Shown piece by piece: positions 6,347-12,343 of a stretch of DNA of 18,705 nucleotides (its first letter is position 1; the number at the start of each line of letters is the position of its first letter). The stretch comes from an uncultured Rikenella sp. (GTDB lineage Bacteria; Bacteroidota; Bacteroidia; Bacteroidales; Rikenellaceae). The DNA lies in NCBI RefSeq assembly GCF_910577125.1, contig NZ_CAJTMN010000038.1, forward strand, positions 1 through 18,705, in the 5' to 3' direction. The notes below the pieces were generated by a model, which worked only from the letters and a program-made list of their open reading frames with translations, was not told the origin of the DNA and ran no database searches. The translations under genes were made by a program, and so were the position numbers.

Positions 6347-6354
6347 CAAAGGTA
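6347..6354 (-). promoter_or_regulatory. Bacteroidetes -7 promoter element for the DUF4271-hemD-rnpA-yidD operon
   Basis: Read on the minus strand the sequence is TACCTTTG, an exact match to the Bacteroidetes -7 consensus TAnnTTTG. It lies 26 nt upstream of GTG 6321, so transcription would begin about 6340. No convincing -33 TTTG was found at the right distance. Confidence 0.6.
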
Positions 6355-6386
6355 GGGCTTTTCGCCCGAAGTGCATGTGTACAGGG

Positions 6387-6840
6387 TGTGGATATTTTCG
6401 GTTGCACGGGTCGAAGTTCCTGAAAACGAGAACGGGGTTATTTTCGCTATTTTGTGAAAAGGCTGTCGGAAACTTTTCACAACTTTTGACGACGAAGGGT
6501 TGATCCGTCCGGGAAAAAATCCATATGTATGCGGAATCGAAATCCGCAACCGAAAAATTTCTTTTTTCATCCACATCTTCGGTGCTCCGAAAAAGGAGGG
6601 TTATCATCAAATGCGAGAGCAAAAAGAGATGTGAATCGTCTATCGAGAGATGTGTGGAAAAAATCCGATAAATGACAGTCTATCAATTCAAAAGAGTGAA
6701 AGGAATTGTGGATAAGCAGCGGAAAAAATGTCGAAAACCGATTACACAACCGAAATTCGATCTTTTTATCCACGCCATCCACAGGGATTCTTACTCTTCT
6801 TTTTTACTTAAATAAATCTATCTCTTTCATTAAAATAAAA
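6387..6840. other. Candidate chromosomal replication origin (oriC): DnaA-box cluster plus AT-rich unwinding region
   Basis: Between divergent transcription units lies a non-coding, AT-rich stretch with repeated DnaA-box-like nonamers (consensus TTATNCACA). Exact: TTATCCACA on the minus strand at 6707-6715. One mismatch: ATATCCACA at 6387-6395 (minus), TCATCCACA at 6567-6575 (plus), TTTTCCACA at 6653-6661 (minus), TTATCCACG at 6766-6774 (plus). Two mismatches: CCATCCACA at 6775-6783 (plus). TTGTGAAAAG (6452-6461) and CTTTTCACAA (6473-6482) form a perfect inverted pair containing weaker boxes. Directly right of the cluster, 6788-6840 is almost only A and T, as expected of a DNA unwinding element. 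rnpA and yidD, common neighbours of origins, are within 3 kb. dnaA itself is not here. Replication activity is inferred. Confidence 0.65.
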
Positions 6841-6871
6841 TGGGATGAAAAAGATTGTCGGGAAAAATGGT

Positions 6872-6879
6872 TATCTTTG
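6872..6879 (+). promoter_or_regulatory. -7 promoter element for rpsU
   Basis: TATCTTTG matches TAnnTTTG exactly. An ATTG at 6854-6857 could serve as the -33 element, though its spacing (14 nt) is shorter than the usual 19-21. Transcription would start near 6886, giving rpsU a leader of about 200 nt. Confidence 0.65.
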
Positions 6880-6885
6880 TCGTCT

Positions 6886-7082
6886 CAAATCCCCGCTACG
6901 GGGAGCGATCGAAGGGAGGTTAGGAACGGATGGAGCCGGGAGACCGGCGATGGATAACTGAGAACACATACGTTTGGAAAGGTTTCGGAGGCCCGGCGTG
7001 CGGGGTTCGGAATCGTTTTCTCTTTCGACAGGGAGATCTGCACGCGCATCACAGTAAAAACGAAAAGAAAGGATACACGGAT
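6886..7082 (+). promoter_or_regulatory. Structured rpsU leader with strong Shine-Dalgarno
   Basis: The leader opens with a hairpin, TCCCCG and CGGGGA around CTA (6890-6904). A second follows, GCCGG and CCGGC closing a GAGA tetraloop (6935-6948). ATG-GAT-AAC-TGA at 6950-6961 is a three-codon minimal frame of doubtful meaning. Just before the start codon lies AGAAAGGA (7066-7073), 9 nt from ATG 7083, complementary to the 16S rRNA tail over eight bases. Most Bacteroidetes genes lack such a sequence, and none this strong was noticed at the other start codons here. It probably serves autoregulation by bS21. Confidence 0.55.
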
Positions 7083-7274
7083 ATGATTATCATGCCGATC
7101 AAAGAGGGTGAAAATATCGAACGGGCCCTCAAGAAGTTCAAACGGAAATATGAAAAGACGGGAGTGATCAAGGAGTTGCGTGCACGGCAGTATTTTGTGA
7201 AGCCGTCGGTGAAGAACCGGGTGCAGCGGCTGAAGGCGATCTACGTGCAGGGGTTGCAGCGGGAAGAGGAGTAA
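7083..7274 (+). CDS. rpsU: Small ribosomal subunit protein bS21
   Basis: This 63-residue basic protein of the 30S platform starts MIIMPIKEGENIERALKKF and continues KRKYEKTGVIKELRARQYF, the usual bS21 sequence and exactly the usual Bacteroidales length. In this phylum bS21, with bS6 and bS18, helps hide the anti-Shine-Dalgarno end of 16S rRNA. The frame is open upstream to ATG 6930, but that extension is leader RNA; ATG 7083 is fixed by homology and by the Shine-Dalgarno 9 nt before it. The gene stands alone, with its own promoter and a terminator 26 nt after the stop. Confidence 0.96.
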   Translation: MIIMPIKEGENIERALKKFKRKYEKTGVIKELRARQYFVKPSVKNRVQRLKAIYVQGLQREEE

Positions 7275-7300
7275 TTTCTTGTGAGGATAGGAATAGCGAA

Positions 7301-7332
7301 GCCTGGGGAATAGCGGTTCTCCGGGCTTTTTT
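7301..7332 (+). terminator. Rho-independent terminator of rpsU
   Basis: GCCTGGGGAA (7301-7310) pairs with TTCTCCGGGC (7317-7326) allowing two G-U pairs, and is followed by six T. Confidence 0.85.
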
Positions 7333-7379
7333 GTGCCGGGCGATCGGAGAATGTACAAGGATTGGGGCCGACCCAGCAT

Positions 7380-7489
7380 CTGCCCTGCGCGGGCGCGCGG
7401 CCAGAGAATAGGGCGAAGCAAATAAGTAAGCGATACGTAGTATCGCTCTGTCCCGCCGAGGTCACTCGGCCGCCGCCCGCGTAGGGCAG
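7380..7489. repeat. Long imperfect palindrome with nested hairpins
   Basis: CTGCCCTGCGCGGGCG (7380-7395) pairs with CGCCCGCGTAGGGCAG (7474-7489) with one mismatch. Nested inside are AGCGATAC and GTATCGCT around GTA (7429-7447) and GCCGAG and CTCGGC around GTCA (about 7455-7470). No gene. It opens the second palindrome cluster, between rpsU and ruvB. Confidence 0.75.
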
Positions 7490-7513
7490 TTTCAGCCGGC
7501 ACAAAGCTCGATA

Positions 7514-7587
7514 GTCGCCCGCCCGCGTAAAAGGGCATATTCTGTCGGTTGGCCAAGTGCCAACCGACGAGAATTGCCGCGGGCGAC
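7514..7587 (-). repeat. Palindromic unit A, copy 2, inverted (74 bp)
   Basis: The outer arms GTCGCCCGC (7514-7522) and GCGGGCGAC (7579-7587) match the other A copies. The inner stem is GTCGGTTGGC (7544-7553) with GCCAACCGAC (7559-7568) around CAAGT, ten perfect pairs unlike the inner stem of copies 1 and 3. Asymmetric flanking bases show it is inverted relative to them. Non-coding. Confidence 0.75.
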
Positions 7588-7607
7588 TGAAAAAAGAGCG
7601 TTAAGAC

Positions 7608-7693
7608 CCGCGCGCCACGCCTTAAGGGGGAAATCTTGTTCAAACACGCAGTCGTGTTTGAACAAGATTTCCCCCTTAAGGCGTGGCGCGCGG
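7608..7693. repeat. Perfect 86-bp palindrome (unit B, copy 3)
   Basis: Two 41-base arms (7608-7648 and 7653-7693) are exact reverse complements around the four bases CAGT. The arms carry GCGCGCCACGCCTTAAG, then GGGGAAATC, then GTTCAAACACG, the signature pieces of unit B. The imperfect 74-bp copies elsewhere keep the same order of pieces. Confidence 0.95.
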
Positions 7694-7970
7694 AAAATAC
7701 CCGATTTATCTAACGTTGTTCGGCTGTCGATCTCGGGAAAATAATAAAGGCTCCGCGCCGTAACACGAACGCGTTGGCCGCGGGAGCTGAAAATCCATCG
7801 CAGTGCGGCGCCAGCGGAAGGCGCAACGAGCTCCGTCGAGTTGCAGCCCGCCGCCGGGGATGGCGACGGACTGCGCGACCCAAAGGGTCGCAAAAGTTCC
7901 GTCCAAACCGTAGCCAATGGTTCCGCCCCGTGTCCGCCTCACTGCGGCTCCGCTGTCGCTCCGCCGCAAC
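7694..7970. other. Non-coding spacer with small hairpins and motif D
   Basis: No credible gene. Small stems include GCGCC with GGCGC (around 7810-7830) and GCGACCC with GGGTCGC around AAA (about 7877-7893). Motif D (7943-7968) is the near-identical copy of 3628-3653. The long frames crossing this stretch on both strands are low-complexity Arg/Pro/Ser products of high GC and cross the palindromes. Confidence 0.6.
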
Positions 7971-8044
7971 CGCGCGCTGGCGGAAATCTTATTCAAAAGC
8001 GAACAACGTTTTTGAATGATTTCCTACTCCAGCTGTCGCGCGCG
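7971..8044 (-). repeat. Palindromic unit B, copy 4 (74 bp)
   Basis: CGCGCGC at the left and CGCGCGCG at the right close a hairpin whose inner arms are GGAAATC with GATTTCC and TTCAAAAGCG with CGTTTTTGAA (one mismatch). It has the same length as the copies at 3011 and 3743 and the orientation of the latter. Confidence 0.75.
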
Positions 8045-8056
8045 GGCAATTCAACC

Positions 8057-8131
8057 GTCGCCCGCAGGGATTTCATCTCGATTTTGCTCGCCGCAAAACG
8101 AGCGAAATCCCTCTTTAGGCGGGCGGGCGAC
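8057..8131 (+). repeat. Palindromic unit A, copy 3 (75 bp)
   Basis: GTCGCCCGC and GCGGGCGAC form the outer arms; AGGGATTTC with GAAATCCCT and GATTTTGC with GCAAAACG-type arms form the inner stem around TCGCC. It is the closest relative of the copy at 3660-3734. Confidence 0.8.
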
Positions 8132-8154
8132 TGTCGAGCTTTGAGCCGGCTGGA

Positions 8155-8199
8155 ACTGGCCTCGGGCCGGCCGGGCCCCGCGTGCCCGCGGTGGGCAAT
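8155..8199 (-). repeat. Palindromic unit C, copy 3 (diverged)
   Basis: It shares ACTGGCCTCGGGCCGG and CCGGGCCCC with the copy at 3824-3868 and then diverges (CGCGTGCCCGCGGTGGGC in place of CACGTCCCGTGGACGGGC), with the internal palindrome kept. It closes the second cluster. 8200-8368 holds no gene; TATCTTCG at 8336-8343 is a weak candidate -7 element for ruvB. Confidence 0.7.
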
Positions 8200-8368
8200 T
8201 GGCTGTGTCGGCCCAATGTTCTCTGACCGCGCGCCTCACGTGCTCCGCAAGACACAAACGGTCATCCGGTGTCGATGGAGAATGGTCTCTCTTCCTAAAA
8301 AATCGCGGCTATGTGGTAAGGAACGAAAAAATGTGTATCTTCGGAGGTAAATTCGGAGTCAAAGGACA

Positions 8369-9382
8369 TTGAGCGAAATACGGAACATAGAGACCGACAA
8401 GGAGTTCGACGAACAGATTCGCCCGCAGGAGCTCGGAGCTTTCTGCGGACAGGAAAAGATCGTCGAAAACCTCTCGATCTTTATCAAGGCGGCCATTATG
8501 CGCGACGAGGCGCTGGATCATGTCCTCCTGCACGGGCCGCCGGGATTGGGGAAGACGACACTGGCCAATATCATTACCAATGAGTTGGGGGTGACCATGA
8601 AGGTCACTTCGGGACCCGTGCTCGACAAGCCGGGAGACCTGGCCGGGCTGCTCACCAATCTGGGAGAGGGAGATGTGCTCTTTATCGACGAGATTCATCG
8701 TTTGAGTCCGATCGTCGAAGAGTATCTCTACTCCGCGATGGAGGACTACAAGATCGACATCATGCTCGACAAGGGGCCCAGCGCGAGGAGCGTGCAGATC
8801 AAACTGAACCCGTTTACCCTGATCGGGGCCACGACCCGGTCGGGCTTGCTGACCAGCCCGCTCAGGGCCCGGTTCGGGATCCAGTGCCACCTGCAATATT
8901 ACGACGTGGCCACTTTGCAGGGAATCGTGATGCGGTCGGCGCAGGTGTTGGGCATACCGATCGACGCCGATGCGGCGGGCGAAATCGCCGGACGGTCGCG
9001 GGGGACGCCCCGGATCGCCAATGCGCTGCTCAGGCGGGTGAGAGACTTCGCCATGGTGCGCGGCGGGGGAAGGATCGAACTCGATATCACCCGGCATGCG
9101 CTCGATGCGCTGGATATCGATACCCGGGGGCTGGATCAGATGGACAACCGGATCCTCTCGACCATTATCCACAAGTTCGGCGGCGGGCCGGTGGGCTTGG
9201 GGACGATCGCCACGGCGGTGAGCGAGGATGCGGGGACGATCGAAGAGGTGTACGAACCGTTCCTGATCAAGGAGGGATTCCTGAAAAGGACGCCGAGGGG
9301 ACGGGAGGCGACGGCCAGGGCGTACGAACACCTGGGGATTCCGGTGGAGACGATTGCGGGGCAGGGGGAGTTGCAGTTCTGA
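8369..9382 (+). CDS. ruvB: Holliday junction branch migration ATPase RuvB
   Basis: RuvB is the hexameric AAA+ motor that, with RuvA, drives branch migration of Holliday junctions in recombinational repair. All landmarks are present: LRPxxL-type entry (IRPQELGAFCGQEKIVENL), Walker A GPPGLGKT (56-63), Walker B VLFIDEIH (103-110), sensor I GATTR (153-157), SPLRARFGI with the arginine finger (about 163-171), and a C-terminal winged helix ending in a KEGFLKRTPRGR motif. At 337 residues it has the normal family length. The start is TTG 8369, with AAAGGA eight bases earlier; no ATG fits. ruvA and ruvC are not adjacent. The upstream kilobase is palindromic repeat DNA. Confidence 0.96.
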   Translation: MSEIRNIETDKEFDEQIRPQELGAFCGQEKIVENLSIFIKAAIMRDEALDHVLLHGPPGLGKTTLANIITNELGVTMKVTSGPVLDKPGDLAGLLTNLGEGDVLFIDEIHRLSPIVEEYLYSAMEDYKIDIMLDKGPSARSVQIKLNPFTLIGATTRSGLLTSPLRARFGIQCHLQYYDVATLQGIVMRSAQVLGIPIDADAAGEIAGRSRGTPRIANALLRRVRDFAMVRGGGRIELDITRHALDALDIDTRGLDQMDNRILSTIIHKFGGGPVGLGTIATAVSEDAGTIEEVYEPFLIKEGFLKRTPRGREATARAYEHLGIPVETIAGQGELQF

Positions 9383-9458
9383 GGCTTTTAAACCGACGGG
9401 AAACGGAATCGTCCAATAGAAAACGACAGAAAACTAACCAATCAAATAACAAAAGACC

Positions 9459-9962
9459 ATGAAAAAAGTGATTTTGCTGATGGCCGCCCTCATGACGGTC
9501 AGCTTCTCGGCACAGGCACAGAAGAAATCCAAGGAAGAAAAGGCGGCCGAAAAGGCACGTCAGGAGATGCTCACCGCAGAACTCATCAACCGTGTGGTAC
9601 CGGCCAAAAACTTCCAGTTCGTACCGTACGAATACATCCAGCCCAATACCGGGACGACGACCATTACGCGGTACGAATACACCAAAATCCGGCCCAATTC
9701 GCTGGAAGTCTACATGGTGAACTGCCCGGGGGTAAATACCAACCGGTATGACGGCTGGACGTGCGAAACGGATAAGAAAGGCGTTTTCAGAGTAAAGTTT
9801 ACTGCAGTGGCGGACAATGGGGCGAACCTGAACTTCGACTTTGCCATCAATCCCAAGAGCGGGGTCGCTATTCTGAAGGTACGTTCCAACAAGTCGCTGG
9901 ATCAGAACAATCCGGGGGCGGCGAACTCGATCACCTACAAAGGGAATATCCGCGAATACTAA
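9459..9962 (+). CDS. Secreted DUF4251 protein, single domain
   Basis: This 167-residue exported protein has a clear signal peptide, MKKVILLMAALMTVSFSAQA, with cleavage after AQA. A charged linker KKSKEEKAAEKARQ is followed by one DUF4251 domain (about 40-167: VVPAKNFQFVPYEYIQP, NFDFAINPKSGVAILKV, ITYKGNIREY). DUF4251 is a beta-rich periplasmic family of Bacteroidetes without an assigned role. It lies 76 nt after ruvB, so read-through is possible, but it ends in its own strong terminator. Base composition is less G-biased than in its neighbours. A paralogue with a doubled domain follows. Confidence 0.85.
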   Translation: MKKVILLMAALMTVSFSAQAQKKSKEEKAAEKARQEMLTAELINRVVPAKNFQFVPYEYIQPNTGTTTITRYEYTKIRPNSLEVYMVNCPGVNTNRYDGWTCETDKKGVFRVKFTAVADNGANLNFDFAINPKSGVAILKVRSNKSLDQNNPGAANSITYKGNIREY

Positions 9963-9984
9963 GCGGTCGGGATAACTGAAATCG

Positions 9985-10026
9985 GGCGGCCGGGAAGCGA
10001 TTTTTCGCTCTCCGGCCGCCTTTTTT
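9985..10026 (+). terminator. Rho-independent terminator after the first DUF4251 gene
   Basis: GGCGGCCGG (9985-9993) pairs perfectly with CCGGCCGCC (10012-10020). GCGA and TCGC extend the stem around TTTT, and six T follow. Confidence 0.92.
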
Positions 10027-10035
10027 CATGAAAAG

Positions 10036-10067
10036 GTTGGAAGAGAAGTGAAAAACGACTATCTTTA
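10036..10067 (+). promoter_or_regulatory. Promoter of the second DUF4251 gene
   Basis: GTTG (10036-10039) and TATCTTTA (10060-10067) are separated by 20 nt and match the Bacteroidetes -33 TTTG and -7 TAnnTTTG, each with one mismatch. Transcription would start about 10074. Confidence 0.6.
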
Positions 10068-10138
10068 AAGCGGTTGCCGGCTTTCGGGCGGCAATCGAAA
10101 CACGAGTATGGTTGATTCACGTTAATGTTTGGAAAGAT

Positions 10139-11044
10139 ATGGATCGGAGAAAATCGATTTTTCGGACAATCCGGCGGATGACGGTCGGAGCGGCTTTTTT
10201 GCTGGGACTGGTCGTCGCCGCTTTTCCTGTGCGGGCACAGGAGGTCGACCGGTGGGTCGGTGAGGAGATGAGGTTCCGCTTTGTGCCGGACGTGTTGCAG
10301 GAGGAGAGCGGGCATGCGGCGGAGGTGCAGGGGTATTTTTACAAGACACCGGGTTTTCCGCTCTGGCTGATGACCGATATGGGCGGGCCGCTGTGGGTCG
10401 ATAAGGAACACTTCTCGGTGAACAGCGCGGAGAAGGATCAGGACGGGGTGTGGGTGCTCGATCTGAGTTGTGTCGATTCAGTGAACGGGTTTTTCAACCT
10501 CGGTTTCGCCATCGATTCCAAGAACGGATCGGCGGTGTTGAAACTCGCTACGCAGGCGGACGGAGACATTGCGCTGTACCAGGGGAAAGTGGAGGCATAC
10601 GACGCGCCGGACAGAGACAGTTTCCGGAACGAAAAAGAACGGCAGGAGGCCTTGGAGACGGTCATGCGGCTCGATACGCTGGTTCCGGCCATGAACTTTC
10701 AGGTGAAGCTCAATTCGGAACTCTACGGGCCGAAATCGGAAGTCGATGTGTCGCCCAAGCTGGTGCGGCTGTGGGATCCGAGGCGGTTCGAGAGTCCGGA
10801 TTACGAGGTGATTTGCTGCGAGAAGCATGACGGGATGTGGTACGTGCGGCTGAAGATCGGCGAGGAAACTCCGGTCAGCGAGGAGATGTATCTCGATCTG
10901 TTGATCGACTCGTGGACGGGGAAGGTCAATTATCGGCGGGGAACGGCCGACCGGCTGCGGCTCAACTGGCGTGCCATGGTGGACGGCAGGGTGACCGGGC
11001 CGGCGCAGATCGTGCCGGAAAAGCTGCGGAAGAAGGCACGGTAG
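10139..11044 (+). CDS. Secreted protein with two DUF4251-like domains
   Basis: This 301-residue exported protein has a signal peptide (MDRRKSIFRTIRRMTVGAAF to about residue 33, VRAQ). It appears to hold two DUF4251-like halves. The first is about 44-155 (FRFVPDVLQ, NLGFAIDSKNGSAVLKL, ALYQGKVEAYD). The second is about 180-282 (LVPAMNFQVKLNSELYG, MYLDLLIDSWTGKVNY). The first matches the single-domain neighbour well (NFDFAINPKSGVAILKV); the second is more diverged but keeps VPAxNFQ. I chose ATG 10139 over the in-frame TTG 10112 because GGAAAGAT lies directly before it. The role is unknown, and export to the periplasm is inferred. Confidence 0.8.
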   Translation: MDRRKSIFRTIRRMTVGAAFLLGLVVAAFPVRAQEVDRWVGEEMRFRFVPDVLQEESGHAAEVQGYFYKTPGFPLWLMTDMGGPLWVDKEHFSVNSAEKDQDGVWVLDLSCVDSVNGFFNLGFAIDSKNGSAVLKLATQADGDIALYQGKVEAYDAPDRDSFRNEKERQEALETVMRLDTLVPAMNFQVKLNSELYGPKSEVDVSPKLVRLWDPRRFESPDYEVICCEKHDGMWYVRLKIGEETPVSEEMYLDLLIDSWTGKVNYRRGTADRLRLNWRAMVDGRVTGPAQIVPEKLRKKAR

Positions 11045-11059
11045 GTGGACGAAAAAGCG

Positions 11060-11113
11060 TAAATTTGTAAGCGGGCGTCGCGGAACCTGGACGGGTTCCG
11101 GAGACGCTTGCTT
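11060..11113 (+). promoter_or_regulatory. hflX promoter -7 element followed by a strong hairpin
   Basis: TAAATTTG (11060-11067) matches TAnnTTTG exactly. The expected transcript would start about 11074, inside a hairpin whose arms AAGCGGGCGTCGCGGAACC (11069-11087) and GGTTCCGGAGACGCTTGCTT (11094-11113) pair with small bulges. The T-rich stretch after it (TTGTTTTGTTG) is weak, so it may be a poor terminator of the upstream gene or a leader structure. Confidence 0.5.
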
Positions 11114-11149
11114 GTTTTGTTGTCGATGGGGATGGGAAAAGAAAAAACG

Positions 11150-12343
11150 ATGGAAAATCCGGCGGAAAACAGGCCGGAACAGGTGGTACTGGCGACGGTG
11201 ATCCGCGACCGGCAGGAGGTGCGCGAGGCGGAGGAGTATCTGGACGAACTGCGGTTTCTGGCCGAGACGGCGGGGTTCGAGACGGCGGCGACCTTCATGC
11301 AGAAACTGCCGGCTCCGGACAAGCGGACGTTTATGGGTAGCGGAAAATTGAGCGAAATCAAGTCCTGTCTGGAAGAACGGGAGATCGGAACAGTGATTTT
11401 CGACGACGAGCTTTCGCCGTCGCAGACCCGGAACCTCGAACGGGAACTGGGGGTTCGGATTCTGGATCGGACGCGGCTGATTCTCGATATTTTCGCCCAG
11501 CGGGCCACGACGGCCTATGCCAAGACACAGGTCGAGCTGGCGCAGCTGCAGTACCTGTTGCCGCGGCTGAGCGGGATGTGGACGCACCTCGAACGGCAGC
11601 GTGGGGGGACGGGAACCCGCGGCGGGGCAGGGGAGCGGGAGATCGAAACCGACCGGCGGATCATCCGCGACCGCATCGCCCGGCTCAAGGAGCAGCTGGT
11701 CAGGGTGGATCGCCAGATGGCCACTCAGCGTAGCGGACGGGGATCGTTGGTGCGGGTGGCGCTGGTGGGGTATACCAATGTCGGGAAATCGACCCTGATG
11801 AACCTCTTGAGCAAGAGCGACGTTTTCGCAGAAAACAAGCTCTTCGCCACGCTGGATACGACGGTGCGGAAGGTGGTGCTCGAAAACCTGCCTTTCTTGT
11901 TGTCCGATACGGTGGGATTTATCCGCAAGCTGCCCACGCAGCTGGTGGAGTCGTTCAAATCGACGCTCGACGAGGTGAGAGAGGCCGATTTGCTGCTCCA
12001 TGTGGTCGATATTTCGCACCCCAATTTCGAAGATCAGATCGCGGTGGTCAATCGGACGCTGCGCGAGATCGGAGCGGGAGATAAGCCGGTCTTTTTGATT
12101 TTCAATAAGATAGACGCTTATACCTACGTCGAGAAGGAGGCGGACGATCTGCTGCCCGAGACGCGCGAGAACTGGACGCTCGAACAGCTCCAGCGAAGCT
12201 GGATGGCAAGGAACGAGGGGGTGCCGTGCATCTTTATCTCGGCGGCGGAGCGAATCAATATCGACCGGTTGCGGAAGGATTTGTACGGCATGGTGCGGGA
12301 GATTCACGAGGGACGGTATCCGTTCAATAACTACCTGTATTGA
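11150..12343 (+). CDS. hflX: Ribosome-associated GTPase HflX
   Basis: HflX is a GTPase that binds the 50S subunit and splits stalled or idle ribosomes, notably after heat stress. Its N-terminal ATP-binding-like domain (about 10-130) ends in a helical linker with the Gly-rich GGTGTRGGAGEREIETDRR (152-170). The G domain has G1 GYTNVGKST (207-215), G2 TT (237-238), G3 DTVGF (253-257), G4 NKID (319-322) and G5 SAA (364-366). At 397 residues it is near the normal length. I prefer ATG 11150 (MENPAENRPEQ) over TTG 11108 or ATG 11126, whose extra residues fall in the hairpin leader. Its TGA overlaps the next ATG by one base. Confidence 0.94.
   Translation: MENPAENRPEQVVLATVIRDRQEVREAEEYLDELRFLAETAGFETAATFMQKLPAPDKRTFMGSGKLSEIKSCLEEREIGTVIFDDELSPSQTRNLERELGVRILDRTRLILDIFAQRATTAYAKTQVELAQLQYLLPRLSGMWTHLERQRGGTGTRGGAGEREIETDRRIIRDRIARLKEQLVRVDRQMATQRSGRGSLVRVALVGYTNVGKSTLMNLLSKSDVFAENKLFATLDTTVRKVVLENLPFLLSDTVGFIRKLPTQLVESFKSTLDEVREADLLLHVVDISHPNFEDQIAVVNRTLREIGAGDKPVFLIFNKIDAYTYVEKEADDLLPETRENWTLEQLQRSWMARNEGVPCIFISAAERINIDRLRKDLYGMVREIHEGRYPFNNYLY

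Noticed and set aside
6386..6900. A coding extension of the DUF4271 protein or small genes in the AT-rich stretch
   Set aside because: Translations are unconvincing, codon use is unlike the neighbours, and the promoter at 6347-6354 lies downstream of this part.
6930..7082. An N-terminal extension of bS21 from ATG 6930
   Set aside because: bS21 is 63 residues in Bacteroidales and starts at MIIMPIKEGEN; the Shine-Dalgarno sits right before ATG 7083.
7380..8199. A CRISPR array, suggested by repeated hairpins
   Set aside because: Repeats are of several kinds, in both orientations, without regular spacers and without cas genes.
7706..8350. Overlapping open frames between rpsU and ruvB on both strands
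   Set aside because: They cross palindromes, show low-complexity Arg/Ser/Pro composition and have no homologue I recognise.
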